Positions 1-5,071 of a stretch of DNA of 5,071 nucleotides are shown in pieces. Position 1 is the stretch's first letter. Every line of letters starts with the position of its first letter. The DNA comes from Prevotella sp. UBA2755. GTDB taxonomy: Bacteria > Bacteroidota > Bacteroidia > Bacteroidales > Bacteroidaceae. The position numbers and the translations under genes were made by a program. The notes under the pieces were generated by a model that did not search any database, was not told the DNA's origin, and saw nothing but the letters and a program-made list of their open reading frames with translations. The DNA lies in the NCBI GenBank assembly GCA_002353225.1, contig DEJF01000050.1, forward strand, positions 1 to 5,071. Direction: 5' to 3'.

Positions 1-366
1 GCTGCCCAGTTTGACATCCATCTGACAGATGGCTCAACTGTCAACTACCTCAGCCTGAACAGCGCAAGCGACCACCAGATGACTTGGAAGATGGTAGATG
101 CGAATACCTGTCGTGTGATTGTCTACTCAATGACGAATGCAGCCTTCCGTGCTAACAGCGACAACCTGTTTACAGTATTCATGACTGGTGTTCAGAATGC
201 TACTATCAGTAATGAGCTACTGATTAAGGCAGAAGGTGCAACAGGTATTGATGCTATCCGTAGGGAGACAGAAAACGGAAAGGTCTATGACCTGAATGGT
301 CGTCAGGTGAAGAACCCACGAAAGGGTGTCTATATCATCAACGGCCGTAAGGTGGTAGTGAAATAA
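1..366 (+). CDS. Secreted protein, C-terminal fragment: cohesin-like domain plus C-terminal sorting-type tail
   Basis: The frame is open from the first base to a TAA at 364-366, giving the last 121 residues of a protein whose start lies to the left. Visible residues 1-75 look like a beta-sandwich domain of the cohesin-like kind found in many Prevotella secreted proteins: an F-D-I-x-L strand at 4-8, a D-H pair at 24-25, 'RVIVYS' at 38-43 and a hydrophobic 'LFTVFMTG' strand at 56-63. After a short linker ('TGIDAI' at 81-86) comes a tail with 'VYDLNGRQV' (95-103), 'KGVYIINGRK' (108-117) and a final KVVVK. This tail resembles the C-terminal domains linked to type IX secretion or surface sorting in Bacteroidota. 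The galactanase at 2068-3336 ends in a similar tail. The protein is probably exported, but its main activity lies in the missing N-terminal part and cannot be named. Confidence 0.8.
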   Translation, partial: AAQFDIHLTDGSTVNYLSLNSASDHQMTWKMVDANTCRVIVYSMTNAAFRANSDNLFTVFMTGVQNATISNELLIKAEGATGIDAIRRETENGKVYDLNGRQVKNPRKGVYIINGRKVVVK

Positions 367-390
367 CTGTCTAAAGTCCAGTCCGAAAGA

Positions 391-427
391 AAGCCTCCGA
401 ACAATCGTTTGGAGGCTTCTTCTTTCT
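391..427 (+). terminator. Intrinsic terminator after the secreted-protein gene
   Basis: A 12-bp stem pairs 391-402 (AAGCCTCCGAAC) with 407-418 (GTTTGGAGGCTT). It contains one G-T pair and has the 4-nt loop AATC. A pyrimidine-rich tail (CTTCTTTCT) follows at 419-427. It begins 25 nt after the stop codon at 364-366, the expected place for a rho-independent terminator. Confidence 0.85.
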
Positions 428-452
428 ACAAATGAGAATACCAAAGGACTGG

Positions 453-535
453 TACCTGACATAAACAATGTCTGAGGTAAGAAGGAAGAGGGAGGAAAGA
501 TCTTCATTGAAGATTAAGTAAAGATCTCTTTTTTT
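453..535 (+). other. Structured spacer with two hairpins and a T7 run
   Basis: This lies in the 246-bp gap between the secreted-protein gene and the transformylase gene. The first hairpin pairs TACCTGACAT (453-462) with ATGTC (468-472) and AGGTA (475-479), with a 2-nt TG bulge and a 5-nt loop. The second region can fold in two exclusive ways: ATCTTC (500-505) with GAAGAT (509-514), or AGATCTT (498-504) with AAGATCT (521-527). The second fold sits just before seven T residues (529-535), like a weak terminator. All of this is upstream of the promoter at 555-585, so it is not in that gene's leader. It could be a small RNA with its own terminator, a back-up terminator, or chance. No convincing promoter was found for it. 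Confidence 0.3.
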
Positions 536-553
536 CTATAAAAACAGGAAACA

Positions 554-585
554 CTTGCATAATTCAGTTTAATTTCGTACCTTCG
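554..585 (+). promoter_or_regulatory. Bacteroidota-type promoter for the transformylase gene
   Basis: CTTG at 554-557 matches the -33 element (TTTG consensus) and TACCTTCG at 578-585 matches the -7 element (TAnnTTTG consensus). They are separated by 20 nt, the usual spacing for the primary sigma factor of Bacteroidota. Transcription would start near 590, leaving a leader of about 20 nt before the ATG at 613, too short to hold a riboswitch. Confidence 0.7.
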
Positions 586-612
586 CAGGCAGAAACAAAA
601 CATCATCATATA

Positions 613-1800
613 ATGAAAGAACTACAACTGAAGTACGGATGTAATCCGAATCAAAAACCCTCACGCATCTTCATGACAGAGGGAGAGTTACCTATTGAAG
701 TGATTAACGGTCGTCCTGGATATATCAATTTCCTCGATGCCTTCAATGCCTGGCAACTGGTGAAGGAACTGAAGGCGGCTACCGGTCTGCCTGCCGCTGC
801 CTCGTTCAAGCACGTCAGTCCTGCCGGTGCCGCCGTCGGACTGCCTTTGACAGACACCCTGAAGCGCATCTATTTCGTGGATGACGTGAAAGGACTGGAT
901 GACTCCCCCATCGCCTGTGCCTATGCCAGAGCCCGTGGTGCCGACCGTATGTCGTCGTATGGTGACTTCGTGGCACTCTCCGACACCTGTGATGCCACCA
1001 CGGCACTGCTGCTGAAGCGTGAGGTGAGCGACGGTGTGATTGCCCCTGACTATACCGCAGAGGCTATCGAGATTCTGAAAGACAAGCGTAAGGGTACCTA
1101 TAATGTCATCAAGATTGACCCGAACTACCAGCCTGAGCCCGTAGAGCGTAAGCAGGTATTCGGCATCACCTTCGAACAGGGACGCAACGAAATCAAACTC
1201 GACGACCCCGCATTGTTCGAGAATATCCCCACCCAGAACAAGACATTCACCGCTGAGGCAAAGCGCGACCTGATCATCGCCCTAATCACGCTGAAGTACA
1301 CACAGTCGAATTCCGTATGTTATGTGAAGGACGGACAGGCTATCGGTATCGGTGCCGGACAGCAGAGCCGCATCCACTGTACCCGTCTTGCCGGTAACAA
1401 AGCAGACATCTGGTGGCTCCGCCAGCATCCGAAAGTGATGGCACTGCCTTTCAAGGAGGGCATCCGTCGTGCTGACCGTGACAACACCATCGACGTATAT
1501 ATCTCTGAGGACGAGCATGACGACGTACTGCGTGACGGTGCTTGGCAGCAGTTCTTCACTGAGCAGCCAGAGGTACTCACCCTTGCTGAGAAGAAAGAGT
1601 GGATTGCCAAGAACACGAAGGTGGCCCTCGGCTCTGACGCCTTCTTCCCCTTCGGCGACAATATCGAGCGTGCCCATAAGAGCGGTGTGGAGTTCATTGC
1701 CCAGGCTGGTGGCTCCGTCCGTGACGACCATGTCATCATGACCTGCGACAAATACGGCATCGCCATGGCATTCACTGGGGTTCGGCTTTTCCATCATTAA
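613..1800 (+). CDS. Stand-alone AICAR transformylase (PurH C-terminal-domain type)
   Basis: This cytosolic enzyme should transfer the formyl group of 10-formyltetrahydrofolate to AICAR, giving FAICAR, the next-to-last step of IMP synthesis. The 395 residues match the transformylase half of PurH/ATIC. They include 'SFKHVSPAG' (64-72) with the catalytic Lys66-His67 pair, 'SNSVCY' (232-237), 'GIGAGQQSR' (245-253), 'GSDAFFPFGDN' (340-350), 'QAGGSVRDD' (364-372) and the closing 'GVRLFHH' (389-395). The N-terminal IMP cyclohydrolase domain of bifunctional PurH (about 500-530 residues in all) is absent. The protein starts directly in the transformylase fold, so this looks like a distinct stand-alone family rather than a truncation. 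The ATG at 613 is supported by the promoter about 30 nt upstream. No Shine-Dalgarno site is seen. The cell must make IMP cyclohydrolase from another gene, perhaps a second full-length purH. Confidence 0.93.
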   Translation: MKELQLKYGCNPNQKPSRIFMTEGELPIEVINGRPGYINFLDAFNAWQLVKELKAATGLPAAASFKHVSPAGAAVGLPLTDTLKRIYFVDDVKGLDDSPIACAYARARGADRMSSYGDFVALSDTCDATTALLLKREVSDGVIAPDYTAEAIEILKDKRKGTYNVIKIDPNYQPEPVERKQVFGITFEQGRNEIKLDDPALFENIPTQNKTFTAEAKRDLIIALITLKYTQSNSVCYVKDGQAIGIGAGQQSRIHCTRLAGNKADIWWLRQHPKVMALPFKEGIRRADRDNTIDVYISEDEHDDVLRDGAWQQFFTEQPEVLTLAEKKEWIAKNTKVALGSDAFFPFGDNIERAHKSGVEFIAQAGGSVRDDHVIMTCDKYGIAMAFTGVRLFHH

Positions 1801-1804
1801 TACG

Positions 1805-1835
1805 ATAGGAACTATAGGTACTATAGGAACTATAA
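1805..1835 (+). repeat. 9-bp tandem repeat, unit ATAGGAACT, about 3.4 copies
   Basis: Units run ATAGGAACT (1805-1813), ATAGGTACT (1814-1822), ATAGGAACT (1823-1831) and a partial ATAA. They fill most of the 45-bp gap between the transformylase stop codon and the small basic gene. Each junction of units recreates the palindrome CTATAG. The 15-mer ACTATAGGAACTATA (1820-1834) recurs exactly at 4710-4724. The role is unknown; it may be a dispersed simple repeat or a binding site. Confidence 0.85.
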
Positions 1836-1845
1836 TCAAAAAACT

Positions 1846-2040
1846 ATGAGTAAAGAAGACGATTTCCAGTCGATTCTGGAGAATGGTATCTCGTTTGGTC
1901 GGGGCGGTGGTCCTCGCAAAGAGGACGACAAGGTCAAGACCAAGGCGAAAAAGAAAAAATACATCACTGGTGCTCACGGTAGCGGCTCTGCACGACAGAA
2001 AGCCAAATACCGTGAGCAACGGAGAAACAGACATAAATGA
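1846..2040 (+). CDS. Small highly basic hypothetical protein (64 residues)
   Basis: I do not recognise the family. The protein has an acidic start (residues 4-12 include E, D, D, E), a Gly-rich turn 'GRGGGPR' (18-24), a Lys-rich stretch ending in KKKK (29-38), then 'GAHGSGSARQK' (42-52) and an Arg-rich end. It has 19 Lys/Arg against 8 Asp/Glu, and no signal peptide or membrane segment. Such a charge pattern would suit RNA, ribosome or DNA binding, but that is inference from composition only. It lies 45 bp after the transformylase gene and 27 bp before the galactanase gene, on the same strand, so it is probably co-transcribed. The ATG at 1846 follows an A-rich stretch as is usual in this phylum. 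Codon choice resembles its neighbours. An overlapping frame (1883-2071) is less credible because it runs into the next gene's start. Confidence 0.65.
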   Translation: MSKEDDFQSILENGISFGRGGGPRKEDDKVKTKAKKKKYITGAHGSGSARQKAKYREQRRNRHK

Positions 2041-2067
2041 ACTAAAAACTACTATCATTAAGAACTC

Positions 2068-3336
2068 ATGAAAAAACATTTACTACTGACATTATTTGCC
2101 TTACTGGCAATGACTGTTAACGCCCAGAAGTATGTGGGCGGTGACATTTCCATGCTCAAGAAATTCGTTGACGAGGGTGCTGTCTATAAAGATAAAGACG
2201 GCAATGCCGTTGAGCCCCTTGCCTTCCTCAAGGCACAAGGCTGGAACTCTCTGCGTGTTCGTCTGTTCGTGGACCCGACAAAGGCAACAGCAGATGAGAA
2301 GAAAGAAGGTGTGATCCAAGATCTGGAGTATGTCAAGGCTTTAGGTAAGAGCATCAAAGACGCTGGTTTCAGTTTCATGCTCGACTTCCACTACAGTGAC
2401 ACATGGACAGATCCGGGCAATCACAAGACCCCCTCGGCATGGAGCAGCATGACGGTGGAACAGTTAACGAAGCAGATCTACGACTACACCAAAGAGTGCC
2501 TTACCGAATTGAAAAAAGCAGGGGCAGAGCCTGACTTCATACAGACAGGTAATGAGATCACGACGGGAATGCTCTGGAACACAGGAAAGGTGAACTCAAA
2601 CGGTACAGACACCTCGAACGGTTCTATGAAGAACCTTGCCGCCTATCTGGCAAGTGCCATCAAAGCATGTAACGAGACTTGCAAGGATGCCAAAATCATC
2701 ATCCATACGGAGTTACACGCAGCCAGTTCCCTACCCACGTTCTATAAGAACCTTGACAAGTATTCTGATGTGAAATATAATATCATCGGACTGAGTTATT
2801 ACCCTGACTATCACGGAACACTGACCGACCTGAACAGTATTCTGAACAAGTTAGAGACCCAGTATACCGATAAGCAGATCATGATTGTCGAGACAGGTTA
2901 CGGTTTCGAATGGGCTCTTCCTAACGCAAAAGATGATTATAAGGACCAATATCCCTTGTCGGAAGAAGGACAGCGACAGTTTGCCGAGGAGTTAGTGACA
3001 CTCTTAAACAAACACGACAAGGTGAACGGACTCTATTGGTGGTATCCTGAATACACACTCAATAACATTGTATTCAAGGATGGCTCCGAAGACTGGAACA
3101 AGAACTTCACCTCCGGCTATTGGAATGCTGCCCTGTTCCATTACAAGACTGGCAAGGCTCATGCAGCCCTCTATGAACTGAAGTCATTCATCACCGGCAG
3201 CGACGGCATCAGTCATGTCACAACCGAGAAGGGTACTGACCACAACTGGTACTCACTCGACGGACATCAGTTCAAGAACAGGCCAACATCGAAAGGCATC
3301 TATATCAACAACAAGAAGAAAGTGATTATCAAATAA
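2068..3336 (+). CDS. Secreted GH53 endo-beta-1,4-galactanase (arabinogalactan endo-galactosidase)
   Basis: This is a glycoside hydrolase family 53 enzyme, predicted to cut beta-1,4-galactan side chains of pectin (type I arabinogalactan) outside the cytoplasm. Residues 1-19 form a signal peptide (MKK, Leu-rich core, cleavage at VNA|Q); there is no lipobox cysteine. The (beta/alpha)8 catalytic domain spans about 21-375 and shows 'GGDISML' (24-30), 'SLRVRLFVDP' (61-70), 'DFHYSDTWTDPG' (106-117), 'QTGNEIT' (159-165) with the acid/base Glu163, 'LSYYP' (242-246), 'IVETGYGF' (273-280) with the nucleophile Glu275, and 'YWWYPE' (323-328). Both catalytic glutamates are present. Residues about 376-422 are a non-catalytic tail ('WYSLDGHQF', 'KGIYINNKKK', final KVIIK) like that of the protein at 1-366, suggesting export by type IX secretion or surface attachment. 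No SusC/SusD or other galactan genes are visible. Similar enzymes are called GanB/GalA in other bacteria. Confidence 0.95.
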   Translation: MKKHLLLTLFALLAMTVNAQKYVGGDISMLKKFVDEGAVYKDKDGNAVEPLAFLKAQGWNSLRVRLFVDPTKATADEKKEGVIQDLEYVKALGKSIKDAGFSFMLDFHYSDTWTDPGNHKTPSAWSSMTVEQLTKQIYDYTKECLTELKKAGAEPDFIQTGNEITTGMLWNTGKVNSNGTDTSNGSMKNLAAYLASAIKACNETCKDAKIIIHTELHAASSLPTFYKNLDKYSDVKYNIIGLSYYPDYHGTLTDLNSILNKLETQYTDKQIMIVETGYGFEWALPNAKDDYKDQYPLSEEGQRQFAEELVTLLNKHDKVNGLYWWYPEYTLNNIVFKDGSEDWNKNFTSGYWNAALFHYKTGKAHAALYELKSFITGSDGISHVTTEKGTDHNWYSLDGHQFKNRPTSKGIYINNKKKVIIK

Positions 3337-3344
3337 ACAAGGAA

Positions 3345-3375
3345 AAAGCGGAGTGCTGTCACAGCGCCCCGCTTT
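3345..3375. terminator. Hairpin terminator between convergent genes
   Basis: A 14-position stem pairs 3345-3358 with 3362-3375 around the loop TCA, with one A-C mismatch and one G-T pair. The base of the stem is AAAGCGG/CCGCTTT. It starts 9 nt after the galactanase stop and lies 34 nt beyond the stop of the opposing TolC gene. The flank is A-rich on the left and T-containing on the right, so it could end transcription from both sides, though neither tail is a long clean T run. Confidence 0.7.
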
Positions 3376-3409
3376 CCAATTTATTAATCAATTATTGTGT
3401 TTATATCAA

Positions 3410-4747
3410 TTAGAAATTAAGGTCTTTTCCCCGATAGAAATCCAATAACGTCGTCTGGTAAAGGTATTCATAACGAGCCTGCACGAGATCACTCTCCGCT
3501 TTCAGGTAACGGTTCTTCGCCTCGTTGAACTCCGTAATCGTTGCCTTGCCGTTCTCATACTTTGCCTGTGCCAGCACGAAAGCGTCCTGACTTGACTGGC
3601 GCGCCGCCTCACTGCTCGCATGCTTTGCCTGTGCGGCAACAGCATTGTAATAGACCTGTTGGATCTCCTTATAGAGTGTCTTCTTCACATTATCAAGTTG
3701 CAACTGCTGGTTCTCATGGTCAATCCGTGCAGAACGGATATTGTTACGAGTGGCAAAACGGTTGAAGATGGGAATGTTCAGGTTCAGTCCGATATACTGT
3801 GAGAAGTTATTCTTCAACTGGCTGGAGAAACTCTCCGCGTCTATTCCGCTCGTCTTGTAATAGTTAGTCTGCAGACCACCACTCAGATACAGATAAGGAT
3901 AGCGGTCTGACTGAGCAATCTTGATATTCTTCTCCGCGGCATTCAGTCTCAGTTGCTCCGCCTTGACCTCAGGCTTGAAAGCCATCGCCTCCGCAAAGAC
4001 GATCTCAGGACTCGGCAGAACCAGGGAATTGAAAGGAGCGTCTGGACGCACCACAGCGAAACCTTCTGGAGTAGACAACTCCAGCAACTGGCTCAGTGCC
4101 AGTAATGCCAGTTGGAGATTGTTATCTGCCTGTGTCGCTGTCAACCTGCTCTGTGCCTGTGTCGCCTTCTGCTGCGATAACTCTGCCTCGCTCGCCTTGC
4201 CATTCTGTACGAAAGCCGTCAGACGAGCCACCTGCATCGAGTCGATAGAGACCTGTCGCCAAGCCACATCGGCAAGTTCCATGTCATAGAGGATCTGCAC
4301 GTATGCCTTCGCCACCTGCATACGGATGTCGTTCTTAGCCTTCTCCAAGTCTTCTGTTGCCGCCTCTAACTTCAGTTGATTGAGTTTGATGGTGTTGGGA
4401 ATTTCAAAACCAGTGAAGAGGGGTACAGCGGTACTCAGCCCGAAAGTCGTACTACTGGTACTGCGATTGGTATAGGTATTGTCCATTGTCAAGCCACGTC
4501 CAAAAGAAAAAGACTCTCCAACATTACCCTCTAAATTTGGCAGTCGGCTATTCTTTGCCGTCGAGAGTTGTAACTCCTGTTTCCGACGGGTATTGTCTTT
4601 CTGCTTGACCGTCAGGTTATGACTGATGGCATACTCCGTACATTGGCGCAACGTCCATTGCTTCTGGGCTGAGGCAGGCTGGGATATAGAAATGACAGTA
4701 ACTATAGTGACTATAGGAACTATAGTATTTGATAGTATTCTCTTCAT
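3410..4747 (-). CDS. TolC-family outer-membrane efflux channel
   Basis: This is predicted to be the outer-membrane channel of a tripartite pump, forming a trimeric beta-barrel with a long periplasmic helical tunnel. The 445-residue length is normal. Residues 1-27 are a signal peptide cut at ASA|Q. The mature part has the two-fold repeat of OEP domains: 'WTLRQCTEYAISHN' (31-44), 'SRLPNLEG' (67-74) and 'VPLFTGFE' (108-115) in the first half, and 'DRYPYLYLSGG' (281-291), 'LNIPIFNRF' (323-331) and the helix 'YENGKATITEFNEAKNRYL' (397-415) in the second, with long Gln/Ala-rich coiled helices between. The gene follows the adaptor gene by 3 nt and has a strong ribosome site (4756-4761), which supports this ATG. 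The signal-peptide core is encoded by a 9-bp repeat (4686-4730). The substrate is unknown. Confidence 0.95.
   Translation of the reverse strand: MKRILSNTIVPIVTIVTVISISQPASAQKQWTLRQCTEYAISHNLTVKQKDNTRRKQELQLSTAKNSRLPNLEGNVGESFSFGRGLTMDNTYTNRSTSSTTFGLSTAVPLFTGFEIPNTIKLNQLKLEAATEDLEKAKNDIRMQVAKAYVQILYDMELADVAWRQVSIDSMQVARLTAFVQNGKASEAELSQQKATQAQSRLTATQADNNLQLALLALSQLLELSTPEGFAVVRPDAPFNSLVLPSPEIVFAEAMAFKPEVKAEQLRLNAAEKNIKIAQSDRYPYLYLSGGLQTNYYKTSGIDAESFSSQLKNNFSQYIGLNLNIPIFNRFATRNNIRSARIDHENQQLQLDNVKKTLYKEIQQVYYNAVAAQAKHASSEAARQSSQDAFVLAQAKYENGKATITEFNEAKNRYLKAESDLVQARYEYLYQTTLLDFYRGKDLNF
4686..4730 (-). repeat. 9-bp tandem repeat encoding the TolC signal-peptide core
   Basis: Read on the + strand, the 9-nt units are ATAGAAATG (4686-4694), ACAGTAACT (4695-4703), ATAGTGACT (4704-4712), ATAGGAACT (4713-4721) and ATAGTATTT (4722-4730), decaying toward both ends. 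The unit matches the spacer repeat at 1805-1835. On the coding (minus) strand it gives a three-residue pattern, IVP-IVT-IVT, around residues 9-17, the hydrophobic core of the signal peptide. Unit gain or loss would keep the frame. Confidence 0.75.
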
Positions 4748-4750
4748 GGC

Positions 4751-5071
4751 TTACTCCTCCTTTGTTTCTGCTACAATCTGCGGACCACGTACCTTATCCT
4801 TGGTTGTCAGTCCTTTCTTCACCTCAATATTCACGCCGTCACTCAAACCAGTAGTTATCTGATGACGCTCATACGACTTCTTGGTTCCCTCTACCTTAAT
4901 CAGATAGACAAAGGTAGAGTCACCAGAGAACTCGATGGCACTCTCTGGAATCGTCAGCGCTTTCTTCACCTGAGCAAGGACGATCTCCGCATTGGCAGAA
5001 TAGCCAGAGCGGATCTTATCGTCTTTCGCCACCTTGACAGCCGCCTTGATCTCAAACTGGTTGGCACCGTT
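4751..5071 (-). CDS. Efflux pump periplasmic adaptor (HlyD/MacA-like), C-terminal fragment
   Basis: The frame is open to the right edge of the window, so only the last 106 residues are seen; the true start is outside, and the GTG at 5032 is an internal codon. The fragment fits the end of a membrane-fusion protein that links an inner-membrane pump to TolC. It begins in the beta-barrel domain ('NQFEIKAAV' at 4-12), followed by 'IRSGYSANAEIVL' (20-32) and 'LTIPESAIEF' (39-48), then the membrane-proximal domain with 'FVYLIKV', 'TTGLSDGVNIEVKKGL' and a 'KDKVRGPQIV' ending. The wording is closest to MacA-type adaptors, which work with MacB-like ABC transporters, but an RND partner cannot be excluded because the pump gene is not in view. 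It is followed after 3 nt by the TolC gene, forming an operon. Confidence 0.9.
   Translation of the reverse strand, partial: NGANQFEIKAAVKVAKDDKIRSGYSANAEIVLAQVKKALTIPESAIEFSGDSTFVYLIKVEGTKKSYERHQITTGLSDGVNIEVKKGLTTKDKVRGPQIVAETKEE
4756..4761 (-). promoter_or_regulatory. Strong Shine-Dalgarno site (AGGAGG) for the TolC gene
   Basis: AGGAGG on the minus strand lies 8 nt before the ATG at 4747, inside the last codons of the adaptor gene. It fixes the TolC start and suggests that the two genes are translationally coupled. The other starts in this window show no such site. Confidence 0.75.

Noticed and set aside
217..507. Minus-strand open frame of 96 codons spanning the first gene's end and the spacer
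   Set aside because: It crosses the strong terminator hairpin and the conserved C-terminal tail on the other strand, and the translation shows no recognisable domain.
586..612. Possible purine riboswitch before the transformylase gene
   Set aside because: The promoter at 554-585 leaves only about 20 nt of leader, too short for an aptamer, and no conserved purine-aptamer features were seen.
1805..1835. The 9-bp repeat as a CRISPR array
   Set aside because: The units are 9 bp and directly adjacent with no spacers, and no cas gene is present.
1883..2071. Alternative 62-codon frame overlapping the small basic gene
   Set aside because: It overlaps the start of the galactanase gene and most of the better candidate at 1846-2040, whose ATG follows an A-rich stretch and whose spacing fits an operon.
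1282..2079. Long minus-strand open frame (265 codons) with a VPIVPIVPIV stretch
   Set aside because: It lies opposite the transformylase and the small basic gene, has no family resemblance, and its repetitive peptide is only the reverse reading of the 9-bp repeat at 1805-1835. The lack of stops follows from codon use in the real gene.
3921..4289. Plus-strand open frame of 122 codons inside the TolC region
   Set aside because: It is antisense to a full-length TolC gene with clear motifs, and its Ser/Ala/Cys-rich translation is typical of a reverse-complement shadow.

Overview
The window looks like a piece of a Bacteroidota chromosome, most likely Prevotella or a close relative. The evidence is a promoter of the Bacteroidota type (TTG, 20 nt, TAnnTTcG), mostly A-rich start regions without Shine-Dalgarno sites, two secreted proteins ending in the GxYIxNxxKVxxK-type C-terminal tail common in Prevotella, and an adaptor fragment with the 'SGYSANAEIVL' wording typical of Bacteroidota MacA-like proteins. 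The genus is an inference; no rRNA or marker gene is present.

Layout. Positions 1-366 (+) hold the end of a secreted protein with a cohesin-like beta domain and a C-terminal tail, closed by a strong hairpin terminator (391-427). The 246-bp spacer that follows contains two further hairpins and a T7 run, then the promoter (about 555-585) for a rightward cluster of three genes: a stand-alone AICAR transformylase (613-1800), a 64-residue very basic protein of unknown function (1846-2040), and a secreted GH53 endo-beta-1,4-galactanase (2068-3336). No terminator or clear promoter was seen between these three, so they may be co-transcribed, although the purine enzyme and the galactanase have no obvious shared job. 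A hairpin at 3345-3375 separates them from a leftward pair transcribed toward them: a membrane-fusion/adaptor protein (4751-5071, N-terminus outside the window) followed after 3 nt by a TolC-family outer-membrane channel (3410-4747). These two are the periplasmic and outer-membrane parts of a tripartite efflux pump; its inner-membrane pump is probably encoded just beyond the right edge.

The most unusual pattern is a 9-bp tandem repeat (unit close to ATAGGAACT) present at two separate loci. One lies in the spacer before the small basic gene; the other lies inside the TolC gene, where it encodes the hydrophobic core of the signal peptide. The rest is ordinary housekeeping and accessory content; I see no mobile element, CRISPR array, rRNA or tRNA, and no clear new multi-gene system.
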